Source: a virus. From it: 23,144 nucleotides of DNA. Location of the stretch: positions 1 through 23,144 of the IMG/VR virus record IMGVR_UViG_3300030329_001287; one strand, 5' to 3'. The translations under genes and the position numbers were made by a program. The notes under the pieces were generated by a model that searched no databases, was not told where the DNA came from, and saw only the letters and a list, made by a program, of their open reading frames with translations. Each line of letters starts with the position of its first letter. The stretch's first letter is position 1. Shown piece by piece: positions 13,949-22,076 of this stretch.

Positions 13949-16900
13949 TGCCTAAAGAAGTCTGGAAAATAGATAAATTCGAAGGGGGGCTAAATAGCCA
14001 TACTGACCCTAAAGATATAAAAAGTAAAGAGCTTGTTGAAGCTCAAGATGTTAATGTATCTAAAGTAGGCCAGTTAAAGAATTTAGGTAAACCTACCACT
14101 AATACTAGTGTCCCATCTAAGAATATAGAGGATTCTAGTCGTGCAGGTATTATTTCAGGCAGAGGATTATATAGAATGGTTAATGATTATTCATTAGGCC
14201 CCCCACAAGATTTAAATTCAGCTGCTACTGTGTCTGTAACAAATACATCAGCAACTGAAGGGACTAAAGCTAGTGCAACATTTATTGTCCAAAGTTTATT
14301 TTATGTATTCGATAATCATCACGGAGAGACTGATAATGCAGGGACATTATCATTTCAATTGAAGGGAGATACAACAAATTTACATACTTCTAGCTTTACA
14401 GTATTAGATATAGATGGAACTCCTAATGAATTCAATAATGAGACTATTGAATCTATGGGTTCAAGTTTTACTTCTCAAAATTCAGCAAGAACATGGTATA
14501 TACCAAGAGGTCAAGTTTCTAAGTATGGAGTAAGCAATCAAGAGGTGCTTGGTAATGGCTCATATTCTGCATATGGATTTCATAGGCATATAAATACAGA
14601 TGGACATAGTGTAATCTTACCTAGAAGGCAAGAACAGGTTGGACTTGTCACAAGTGAGAATCTTGAATATATATTAAGGAGAGAATCTTTTTGTAAAAAG
14701 CTTGTAGCTGTCATAAATGCAGATGGTAGTGCTGTAGTAGATGCTGTATATGATGGTAACGGCAAAATTACTATTACAGCTTCAGCTGTAGGAACTACGT
14801 TGAATGGGAAGCAAATTAAAGGGACATGCAGTAATGCTAGCTTAACTGATGCTGGCTCTACTACAGATATACCTGTTCCTAGTACAGATGAATTTCTTAC
14901 TTTAAAGGCTGCTAATGGTGTTTTTATAATAAGCGGAGATACAGAATTATCAGGCGGTACTGGTTCAATTTCTGATGTATGGACTATCACATTAGATGGA
15001 AATGATGCTAATGGGGATAGGGTACATGTAAGCATTTTCATGAATAGTGGCTCTGGTCAGCAAGGTCCTGTTACTGGAAGCCCTTTTATATTTTCTGGCA
15101 CTAAAGCTGAACTAGCAACTACTATTGCAAGTGCAATAAATGCTATTTCTGGAGTAAGTGCTTCAGCTGGTGGTGCTAGTGGCAATATAGTTACAATCAC
15201 AGCTGGTAGTGCTGGAATAGCTAATGGCTTTACTGTAGAAGCATATGCACTTAATGAAAATGAACCTATATTTGATTATTCTTCTGAAGATGAGCAATTG
15301 TATTTGGTTAATAAGATTGCTTCAACTTCCAGTAGCAATTCAAATCATGATTTAGATATTTATAGACAGTCAGTAATAGATAATTATACGCTTAACCATA
15401 CAGGATGGAGTTGCGCATTCGATATATTCTCATCTAATACAGGTACATGGCATAGAGCAGGGGATGGAGATATTTTTAATGACTGTCAATATTTGCCTAT
15501 AGCGTCTCAATATGGAAATTATGTATGGAGATATGCAAACTTCCCATCTCAAAAGCCTAACCCTATATCTTTTCACAATGGTAATATTACAAGATTTATA
15601 GATGCTAATTTTAATTTACCTAATTATAATCATTTCATAGGACATATAGATAATTCAAAATTTTTCCCTAATTATAAAGCTCATGATGGTACAGAGATGA
15701 TTAGTGGCTATGCTAATCTATATTCTAGTATAAATAAATGGTGGCTATATCATACTAATAAGAACTGGGCTTTTTCCCAATATAGCAATTTAACTCCAAA
15801 ATATGGCTGGGATGATAACACTATTATGGGATTGGCAAAAAGGGGAGATTCAGGTCCCCAAATGTGTTTGATGTATAGTCAATCATATCAAGGTCAGGTT
15901 AATAATGAATTACTTCATGGTGATAATGCTGGTATGTTAATTAATTTTTGGACTAGTGGAAGTAATCAAAGTCCTGATTCTAATTGGTCTGGAAAGATTA
16001 GATTATATGCAGCTGCTATTTATAATGATGGTTCTGAAAGCCTACCTTCTCATCAATTTGAATTTGGATATGGCGATACAAAAGAGAGAGAGTTTGAATT
16101 TGATTCTCCATCTGCTGAAGATGGCTCATCTAGGTTTCCTCTTATTGCTGTACATTTAAGAGCTATGCAAAATGCAGTAGAAGATAATAACGATGCAACT
16201 GGAAATGATTTTTGCTTTGCAGACCCTAGAGTTACTGGTATTAGACTTTATTATACTCATAGTGATGAAAGTTATTCACTATATTGGAGTTTAGGGGCAA
16301 TAGACTTTAGACAAGGATGGGTTTTTGAAGATGGTGGTACTGGATTATTATCTGAGGATGGAGATGACGCTAATGAAAATGCATATTTACTGCACCCTAA
16401 GATAGCTGATTATAAATGGACTAGTATAAATAGCCAGCTAGAATATGACTCTGAAGGTAATGCTCCATTTGATGATAGTAATATGGAGACTCCTAATCAT
16501 TTAGACCCAGGTGATTCTATATGGTACCACGGAACTATGAAGCTTTTTGCTGCAGCAGCTGACTCAGAGTATGCAGCTCATAATGTTATGCCTGGACTTA
16601 CTATGCCTAAAGTCAGAACATATGAAATGATTAATGGTTATGACCCATTAGAGACAACGACATTAGCTTGTAGATATAAGGCTGCTACATTAGCAGGTCA
16701 AAGATTATTTGTAGGTAATATTGAAGTTGAAGAAAATGGAGTAAAGAAATATTATAATGATAGGGTGATATTCTCTCCAGTTGGAAAGCTAGACACATTA
16801 CCTTATCCAACTAATGTATTGGATGTAGATATAAGTGATGGTGATGAAATAATTGCATTAGCCTCTACTGGTGGTAAACTTCTTCAATGGAAAAGAAGAA

Positions 16901-17808
16901 CCCTATATGTAGTAGATATACAATCAGGAATGCCTGATACCTTCTTTGTTTCTGATAGATTTAAGAATAGAGGTTTAATAGATAGAAATCATTTTTGTGA
17001 TATAACTGATGGAGTATTTTGGTTTAATGAATTTGGTGCATGGGTATATGATGGCGAAGAAATTAAAGATGTCTTTAGTGTGGAAGATGATGATATTAAA
17101 CAACAAAGAATAGATGCTACTGAATGGTCTGATTTTGTTTCATCAAGCTCAATGTGTGAATTTAACCCTCATTCTAGAGAGGTTATTATAGTTAAAAAGA
17201 ATGAACAAAGTTCTACAGTTTCAGATGGTGATTGCTATGTATATAATATAGATGTAGATTCATGGTCGTTTGGTAGCGGTAGAATGCATTTAGGGCATAG
17301 CTCTGGGACTAAAGAGTTGACTAATATGGGGAATATAGGTACATTATATCAAGCAGGTTATTTCGCAGAGAATGCAGATAACACCTTAGTAGCCAACTTA
17401 AAGACTTGGGAATATAAAAATCAAAGTACAGATAATTTTAAAATTGTGACGAAGATAACAGATTTAGGTAGTCCAGAAGCCAAGAAAAGTATATTAGGTT
17501 TAGTTGTAAATACTACACAGAAGACTGCTGCATCTACATATAATATATCAGTATCATGGAGAGATGGTGTTGATAAGAGTTGGGAAGATTTAACATCTAT
17601 CTCTAGAGCGTATGATTCTACAGTAGGTCAAAACACTAATCAAGGTTTACAACATAGGATAATGTTCCAACCTCCTGCAGTTAAAGGTATAACAGATTTA
17701 CAGTTAAAATTTGAAGGGAATATTCAAGGTGACTTCGGTATTAACGATATAAGTTTAATATTCAGAAAATATAGAACTTCATCTGTGAATACTTTTACTG
17801 ATGAGTAG
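13948..17808 (+). CDS. Tail nozzle / tail tubular protein B-like structural protein
   Basis: This 1286-aa virion protein probably forms the tube below the adaptor ring. The N-terminus (IDKFEGGLNSHTDPKDIKSK, then ELVEAQDVNVSKVGQLKNLG) is the usual opening of T7 gp12/P22 gp10-type nozzle proteins. Residues about 905-1100 carry the beta-propeller pattern: GQRLFVGNIEV, DRVIFSPVGKLDTLP, GDEIIALASTGGKLLQWKRR, DGVFWFNEFGAWVYDGEEI, and DCYVYNIDVDSWSFGSGRM. It is far longer than T7 gp12 (about 794 aa). Residues about 250-435 appear to be inserted beta domains, including WTITLDGNDANGDRVHVSIF to SAGIANGFTVEAYA. The start overlaps the upstream stop; the end overlaps the next gene by eight bases. The fold is inferred from pattern. 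Confidence 0.75.
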   Translation: MPKEVWKIDKFEGGLNSHTDPKDIKSKELVEAQDVNVSKVGQLKNLGKPTTNTSVPSKNIEDSSRAGIISGRGLYRMVNDYSLGPPQDLNSAATVSVTNTSATEGTKASATFIVQSLFYVFDNHHGETDNAGTLSFQLKGDTTNLHTSSFTVLDIDGTPNEFNNETIESMGSSFTSQNSARTWYIPRGQVSKYGVSNQEVLGNGSYSAYGFHRHINTDGHSVILPRRQEQVGLVTSENLEYILRRESFCKKLVAVINADGSAVVDAVYDGNGKITITASAVGTTLNGKQIKGTCSNASLTDAGSTTDIPVPSTDEFLTLKAANGVFIISGDTELSGGTGSISDVWTITLDGNDANGDRVHVSIFMNSGSGQQGPVTGSPFIFSGTKAELATTIASAINAISGVSASAGGASGNIVTITAGSAGIANGFTVEAYALNENEPIFDYSSEDEQLYLVNKIASTSSSNSNHDLDIYRQSVIDNYTLNHTGWSCAFDIFSSNTGTWHRAGDGDIFNDCQYLPIASQYGNYVWRYANFPSQKPNPISFHNGNITRFIDANFNLPNYNHFIGHIDNSKFFPNYKAHDGTEMISGYANLYSSINKWWLYHTNKNWAFSQYSNLTPKYGWDDNTIMGLAKRGDSGPQMCLMYSQSYQGQVNNELLHGDNAGMLINFWTSGSNQSPDSNWSGKIRLYAAAIYNDGSESLPSHQFEFGYGDTKEREFEFDSPSAEDGSSRFPLIAVHLRAMQNAVEDNNDATGNDFCFADPRVTGIRLYYTHSDESYSLYWSLGAIDFRQGWVFEDGGTGLLSEDGDDANENAYLLHPKIADYKWTSINSQLEYDSEGNAPFDDSNMETPNHLDPGDSIWYHGTMKLFAAAADSEYAAHNVMPGLTMPKVRTYEMINGYDPLETTTLACRYKAATLAGQRLFVGNIEVEENGVKKYYNDRVIFSPVGKLDTLPYPTNVLDVDISDGDEIIALASTGGKLLQWKRRTLYVVDIQSGMPDTFFVSDRFKNRGLIDRNHFCDITDGVFWFNEFGAWVYDGEEIKDVFSVEDDDIKQQRIDATEWSDFVSSSSMCEFNPHSREVIIVKKNEQSSTVSDGDCYVYNIDVDSWSFGSGRMHLGHSSGTKELTNMGNIGTLYQAGYFAENADNTLVANLKTWEYKNQSTDNFKIVTKITDLGSPEAKKSILGLVVNTTQKTAASTYNISVSWRDGVDKSWEDLTSISRAYDSTVGQNTNQGLQHRIMFQPPAVKGITDLQLKFEGNIQGDFGINDISLIFRKYRTSSVNTFTDE

Positions 17809-19519
17809 ACAAAGCCAAATATCTAGAGGTAAAGGTCTACCTCCTACATCTGAAGGCAGAGAAGGTGCATTATCTGTAAGAACTGTAAGAGGTATGGGAA
17901 TACAGCTTGCATATAAATTAGGCTCTAAATGGTACTATACTAAGCTTAATGATAGACCTGTAGATAACGGAACTACCCTTAATACTTCCAAAATGCCACG
18001 AATACCAGGCGAACTATCTCTTAGCCATAGTAAGCTATACGTAAAGCCAAGTTCATCTGAATCTGCTAAAGAAGTTTTATTTAATAATAACAATGCAAGT
18101 ATTGGGGCAGGTAGATTAAGCTTAGATTCTGATAAAACTATTACATCATCTGATGGTGCAGTTATACATATAGATGCACATGATATTACTGATAATTATA
18201 CAGCTACAGGCGGTACTACTACATTTGGACATGTTAAGATTGAGCCTCCTGTATTAAAGGCATCTAATGCTGCAGTTACAACATCTCATGCTGGTACATT
18301 AGAAATAACTGGTCCTCCTTCTGCTGGGCTAAATCAAACAATAACTAATCCTTATGATATATATTTATCCAATGCTAGCTCTAAGATAGGGGCTACTGAT
18401 TTAACTATAGATGTTGCAGGAGGTCAACTTACAATAGAGAGTTCTGCTGCTGGCTTTGCAGACCCAGATTTAATACTTATAGGTAAGCATGATAGCTTAG
18501 TAGGATATGCAACACTTCAATTAGAATCTCATAGGAATGGAACCGATAATAGTCAAGATAATGATATATTAGGTGAGATTGGATTTTATGGCTATAATGA
18601 TAACGGTGATAGAACATTGTATTCTGCATTCTATACTACCGCTCTTGATGTAAGTGATGGAGATGAACGTGCTAAGTTTTACTTTCAGGTTCTAACTAAT
18701 TCTGCTGCTAGTGCAGGCTCTGGTTTACAAACAGGTCTAGCTTTAGATGGTAGTACTACAGATGATATAGTTGATGCTTCTATAGCCTATGGAGCTGCAT
18801 CTACGACTACTATAGCTGGAGACTTAAGTATTTCAGGTGACGAGATAGAAAGCGCTGGAGACCTTCAAGTTGATTGTGGTGGAATCTTAAAGCTAGATGC
18901 ACACACAACAGGAGATGGAGAAGGTGTATACTTTCAAATGGCAGGTACTAGGGTTGCAGATATTAATGTTCATCATTTTGGCACTTATCTTAGAATGTAT
19001 GAAAATGGTGGTAATAGTACTGATGATTACTTTGATATTGGAGTATTTGAGCATGGAAGAACTGAGCTTAGAACTAAAGATAATTCAGCTTCTGCTGCTC
19101 ACTTAGAGATTGATGTTGATGGACATACTAAGTTTGATGGTACTGGAGTTGGATTCGTTAGAACTACTTATGCTGATGCTACTAATGTAACTGTAGATTT
19201 TAGAACAGGAAATAAAGCACATTTAGATATGACTGGTGGAAGTATATCAGGAACATTAACATTACAATTTCCTGCAGTATCAGGTAATTTTATACTAGTT
19301 GTTCAACAAGATGGCTCTACAAGAACTATTAATGCATTTGCCACTAAAGATGAAGCTGGTAATACAGGTGATAATGACGGAGCAGGAGATGGTGCTGTTA
19401 GATGGGCTGGAGGGTCTGCTCCAGATTTAACTGATGGTAGTAATAAAAGAGACATACTTGCATTCTATTGGGATGCTACTGAAGAAGTATGCTATGGACA
19501 AGCAAGCTTAAACTTTTAA
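17801..19519 (+). CDS. Tail fibre-like protein
   Basis: This 572-aa protein starts within the last codons of the nozzle gene (ATGAGTAG overlap). The N-terminus (SRGKGLPPTSEGREGALSVR and KLGSKWYYTKLNDRPVDNG) resembles virion-attachment segments of phage fibres. The middle is long and beta-rich with repeated S-x-x-x-L-x-I/V-D turns, as in fibrous trimers. Residues about 470-572 (LTLQFPAVSGNFILVVQQDG, RWAGGSAPDLTDGSNKRDIL, ATEEVCYGQASLNF) match a C-terminal pattern frequent in phage tail fibres. No endosialidase or lyase motif was seen. It is probably a receptor-binding or side fibre; the receptor cannot be deduced. Confidence 0.7.
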   Translation: MSRQSQISRGKGLPPTSEGREGALSVRTVRGMGIQLAYKLGSKWYYTKLNDRPVDNGTTLNTSKMPRIPGELSLSHSKLYVKPSSSESAKEVLFNNNNASIGAGRLSLDSDKTITSSDGAVIHIDAHDITDNYTATGGTTTFGHVKIEPPVLKASNAAVTTSHAGTLEITGPPSAGLNQTITNPYDIYLSNASSKIGATDLTIDVAGGQLTIESSAAGFADPDLILIGKHDSLVGYATLQLESHRNGTDNSQDNDILGEIGFYGYNDNGDRTLYSAFYTTALDVSDGDERAKFYFQVLTNSAASAGSGLQTGLALDGSTTDDIVDASIAYGAASTTTIAGDLSISGDEIESAGDLQVDCGGILKLDAHTTGDGEGVYFQMAGTRVADINVHHFGTYLRMYENGGNSTDDYFDIGVFEHGRTELRTKDNSASAAHLEIDVDGHTKFDGTGVGFVRTTYADATNVTVDFRTGNKAHLDMTGGSISGTLTLQFPAVSGNFILVVQQDGSTRTINAFATKDEAGNTGDNDGAGDGAVRWAGGSAPDLTDGSNKRDILAFYWDATEEVCYGQASLNF

Positions 19520-20073
19520 TGGCCTTTAAAGATAATACATTAATATTTGAAGATACAAAGATAGTTGATACATATTCAGATATGGAAGTTATGATGAGTT
19601 GGGAAGCTCCTATAATGGAGAAGAGCGCTGAATATATATGTCAATCTAAAGGTGATGTATTGGAGATAGGATTTGGTATGGGTATATGCGCTGATTATAT
19701 ACAAGCCCAAGGAGTTAACTCACATACTATTATAGAGATACATCCACAGATATTAGAGAAATTAAATGCATGGGCTAGTGATAAATCTAATGTTACTATA
19801 ATAGAAGGAGACTGGAGCTCTCTATCTATATCAGATAAATATAACGGTATATTCCTTGATACATTCGGAGATGATAATTTAAGTAGATTTAAAGACTTTG
19901 CAATAGCTAGAGCTAATTCAGGATGCAAGGTTACATATTGGAATAACTTTGAGAGAGAGTATAATCCTTATAGTTTTGATTCTGTTAGTTATGAACAGGT
20001 ATCTATATCCCCTGACAGTAATGTTTATACAGAGATGCAGGATAACTATTATATGCCAAAGGTGATATTATAA
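19519..20073 (+). CDS. SAM-dependent methyltransferase resembling guanidinoacetate/arginine N-methyltransferases
   Basis: This 184-aa protein has an AdoMet-binding Rossmann fold. Motif I is LEIGFGMG (48-55); Glu73 ends strand 2 (TIIE) and would bind the ribose; GDW is 97-99. The block SWEAPIM (27-33), LEIGFGMG, HTIIE, GIFLDTF (110-116) and VTYWNNF (138-144) follows human GAMT (RWETPYM, LEVGFGMA, HWIIE, GILYDTY, LTYCN) in order and spacing. Glu29 and Asp114 align with the GAMT residues that hold the guanidino group. It therefore probably methylates a guanidino group, on a small molecule or on protein arginine as RMT2 does. ATG 19519 overlaps the fibre stop; an upstream in-frame ATG at 19489 lies inside the fibre gene. 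No strong ribosome site, so coupled. The target is unknown. Confidence 0.82.
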   Translation: MAFKDNTLIFEDTKIVDTYSDMEVMMSWEAPIMEKSAEYICQSKGDVLEIGFGMGICADYIQAQGVNSHTIIEIHPQILEKLNAWASDKSNVTIIEGDWSSLSISDKYNGIFLDTFGDDNLSRFKDFAIARANSGCKVTYWNNFEREYNPYSFDSVSYEQVSISPDSNVYTEMQDNYYMPKVIL

Positions 20074-20744
20074 TGCCTACTCTTTCACTTACTGCTGGCG
20101 ATGGTGTTATTTATGAATACAAAACTGATACGTTTGCTAATGTAAGGGCTCTTGGAACTACACCTAAGTCTATTCAATCTAATTCTAATGAGACAATAGA
20201 TAATTCTGTTGTATCTGGTAGAGGTAGTGCTGCCAATAATATCGGAAGATACTATTTTAAGTTTGATTCAAGCAGTATAACTTCAACAGTATCATCTGCA
20301 ACATTGAAAATATATGGACAAGGTCATAGTGGATTAGATGTAATAATACTTAAGAGTTCTCAATCTGGCACTCTTGCACAAGGAGACTTTGATGCAATAA
20401 CTGGAGCGGCTAGTGCATTATCATCTAGTGATGGGGTTGGGGCAGGACGACTTAGCACTGTGTCTGCAGTAAAGAAGTATTCAGCTGTAATAACAACATG
20501 GAGCACTAGTGGATATAATGACATTACATTAACTGCAGATGCATTAGCTGACTTGCAGAGTTTAAGTACTTTTTCTTGCGTTATGATTGGTAATGAGGAT
20601 TATATGGACCAAGCACCAACAGGTAGTAATAGGACAGGATTTCATACAGATGCATATACAGGGACAAGTAGAGACCCATATATAGATTATACATTAGCAC
20701 CAACAGCAACAGAAAACTCAATATTCTTTGGGACGAACTTTTAA
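20073..20744 (+). CDS. Tail fibre-associated protein with jelly-roll (DNRLRE-like) fold
   Basis: This 223-aa protein shows R-Y-Y-F-K-F-D followed by SATLKIYGQGHSGLDVIILK (residues about 60-100), then W...YNDITLTADALADLQ and FSCVMIGNEDY (about 147-172). The order R-x-Y-x-K-F-D, S-A-T-L-x-I-Y, W, then the buried strands is that of DNRLRE-type beta-sandwich domains used in surface and adhesion proteins. It ends in SIFFGTNF, similar to the fibre gene upstream (YGQASLNF). It is coupled by TAATG to the methyltransferase gene. It probably belongs to the fibre apparatus. The domain call is tentative. Confidence 0.62.
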   Translation: MPTLSLTAGDGVIYEYKTDTFANVRALGTTPKSIQSNSNETIDNSVVSGRGSAANNIGRYYFKFDSSSITSTVSSATLKIYGQGHSGLDVIILKSSQSGTLAQGDFDAITGAASALSSSDGVGAGRLSTVSAVKKYSAVITTWSTSGYNDITLTADALADLQSLSTFSCVMIGNEDYMDQAPTGSNRTGFHTDAYTGTSRDPYIDYTLAPTATENSIFFGTNF

Positions 20745-20820
20745 TGAAATCATGCATTGTTTATATGAGAGAAGTCGTTTTATATTTAAAAGTAGATTTA
20801 TATCTAAATAAAGGAGTTAC
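20745..20820 (+). promoter_or_regulatory. AT-rich intergenic leader with possible promoter before the ejection-protein genes
   Basis: This 76-base gap holds TTGTTT (20757-20762) and TATATT (20781-20786) with an 18-base spacer, a fair sigma-70-like pair. Two small inverted repeats follow: TTTTA/TAAAA (20778-20791) and TAGAT/ATCTA (20793-20806). CTAAATAAAGGAGT (20804-20817) resembles the capsid leader and supplies the ribosome site of the next gene. A new transcript for the internal-protein genes could begin here. AT-rich DNA easily gives such matches. Confidence 0.35.
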
Positions 20821-21720
20821 ATGGCTAGGGTAGTATCTAAAAGAAGAGGCAGTCAATATTCACCGCAAGAGCCTCAAAAGACTGCAGGTCAGTATGCTGG
20901 CAACATATTAAAATCTTTATCTAATATAACTCAGATGAAAGATAAGATGGCTGAGTCTAAGATTTCTAAATCAAATTTGCTAGATACTGTTGATTACCAG
21001 TTCACCGATGAATCTGGTCAACTAAAGCAGATGTTTGAAAGAGCTCCATTAGATAGTAGTGGTATACCTATTGTTGGAGATGTTGTAGATTATACTAAAG
21101 GTGCATTTACTCCTGCTTATGAAAGAGTTCAGTTATCAGAGGAGGCTAAACTTGCTTTTACTCCTAAAGAAGCGACTGACATGTTGCTAGATAAAGGATT
21201 CTCTCTTAAAGATACTGACCAGATATTAGGAGAGCATTTCTCATCAGAAGCCGCTTTAATGAAAGCTCCTAGACCTGTAGTCCCTGTAGATGCAGATGAG
21301 TCTTATTTTATTGATAATCTAGATTTACGTAAAAGTATACCTGTAACAAAAACAGAAGAGCTTGCTAACAGTTTAAATGCTTTAGAAGGTTCTTCTAAGA
21401 TTACTGAAGTATCAAATGAGTTAAGTCAAGTTTTAACAGAAACTAGTGATGAAGTATCTAATATAGCTAGTAAAGCTGGCGAGGTAGCAGATGCTAGTGG
21501 TAAGGTTTTACCAAAAGTAGCTCAATTTGCTGGCAATGCAGGACAAGCTTATGGTGTTGTTTCAGGACTATCTAGAGCTAAAAAAGGTTTTGAAGAAGGT
21601 GATACTGAAGAAACAATACAAGGAAGTATACAGGCAGCTTCTCCACTACTTGTTAAAGCAGGACCTGTTGGTTGGGCTGTATTAGGATTAAACTTTTTAG
21701 AAGATTTACTATTCGATTAA
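20821..21720 (+). CDS. Candidate internal virion / DNA-ejection protein
   Basis: This 299-aa protein has a basic N-terminus (ARVVSKRRGSQYSP), mostly helical Ala-, Ser- and Glu-rich sequence, and a C-terminal stretch (about 235-295: AGNAGQAYGVVSGLSRAKKG, then PLLVKAGPVGWAVLGLNFLE) that is amphipathic to hydrophobic. This is the style of ejected internal proteins in short-tailed phages such as T7 gp14, which insert into the host envelope. I find no enzymatic motif. It starts after AAAGGAG and is coupled to the gp13-like gene that follows. The role is inferred from composition and gene order. Confidence 0.58.
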   Translation: MARVVSKRRGSQYSPQEPQKTAGQYAGNILKSLSNITQMKDKMAESKISKSNLLDTVDYQFTDESGQLKQMFERAPLDSSGIPIVGDVVDYTKGAFTPAYERVQLSEEAKLAFTPKEATDMLLDKGFSLKDTDQILGEHFSSEAALMKAPRPVVPVDADESYFIDNLDLRKSIPVTKTEELANSLNALEGSSKITEVSNELSQVLTETSDEVSNIASKAGEVADASGKVLPKVAQFAGNAGQAYGVVSGLSRAKKGFEEGDTEETIQGSIQAASPLLVKAGPVGWAVLGLNFLEDLLFD

Positions 21721-22076
21721 TGAAACAAGAGCTTAGAGATATATCACCAATACAAGCAAAGTATCTAGAGTCTTATTTAAAGAAATCAAAAGATACTGTA
21801 GAAGAATTTTTAGGAGAAACAGGACCAGTTGAGAAGACTGAGTTTGAAGGATTAGGTTGGGTAGAATATAGCAGGCATGATGATATACTATGGGTGCATA
21901 CTGCATATTCTTGTAGACCTCATAATGAAACAAAAGAAGTCTGGAACGGTTTAAAGAAGCTTGCAAAGAACAAAGGTTGCAAGAAAATACAATTTACAAC
22001 AAGACGCAATCCGAAAGCTTTTGAAAGGCTTTTTGATGCAAAAACAATACAATATAAATTAGAGGTAATATTATGA
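21720..22076 (+). CDS. GNAT-fold protein, T7 gp13-like
   Basis: This 118-aa protein starts at ATG 21720, overlapping the upstream stop (TAATG); an in-frame ATG at 21672 lies inside the preceding gene and is less likely. Residues about 45-62 (LGWVEYSRHDDILWVHTAYS) give two strands, then a helix (ETKEVWNGLKKLAKNKGC), a strand (KKIQFTTRR) and FERLFDAKTIQYKLEVIL, which together resemble the core of a GNAT acetyltransferase. The Q/R-x-x-G-x-G/A pyrophosphate loop is not evident, so it may not be active. T7 gp13 has a similar size and lies between the tail tube and internal core genes, as here. Function by analogy: virion assembly. Confidence 0.55.
   Translation: MKQELRDISPIQAKYLESYLKKSKDTVEEFLGETGPVEKTEFEGLGWVEYSRHDDILWVHTAYSCRPHNETKEVWNGLKKLAKNKGCKKIQFTTRRNPKAFERLFDAKTIQYKLEVIL

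Noticed and set aside
14580-15041. 153-codon open frame on the minus strand
   Set aside because: Lies wholly inside the nozzle gene, which has clear protein-family signal; no minus-strand gene is otherwise present.
15956-16159. 67-codon + strand frame inside the nozzle gene
   Set aside because: Low-complexity Leu/Ile/Met-rich shadow in another frame of a well supported gene.
19489-19518. Upstream ATG for the methyltransferase
   Set aside because: It lies inside the fibre gene with no ribosome site; ATG 19519 gives the TAATG junction used throughout the window and the GAMT-like motifs begin after it.
20744-20833. 29-codon frame MKSCIVYMREVVLYLK... in the gap before 20821
   Set aside because: Short, no separate ribosome site, runs into the next gene; the gap is better read as a leader.
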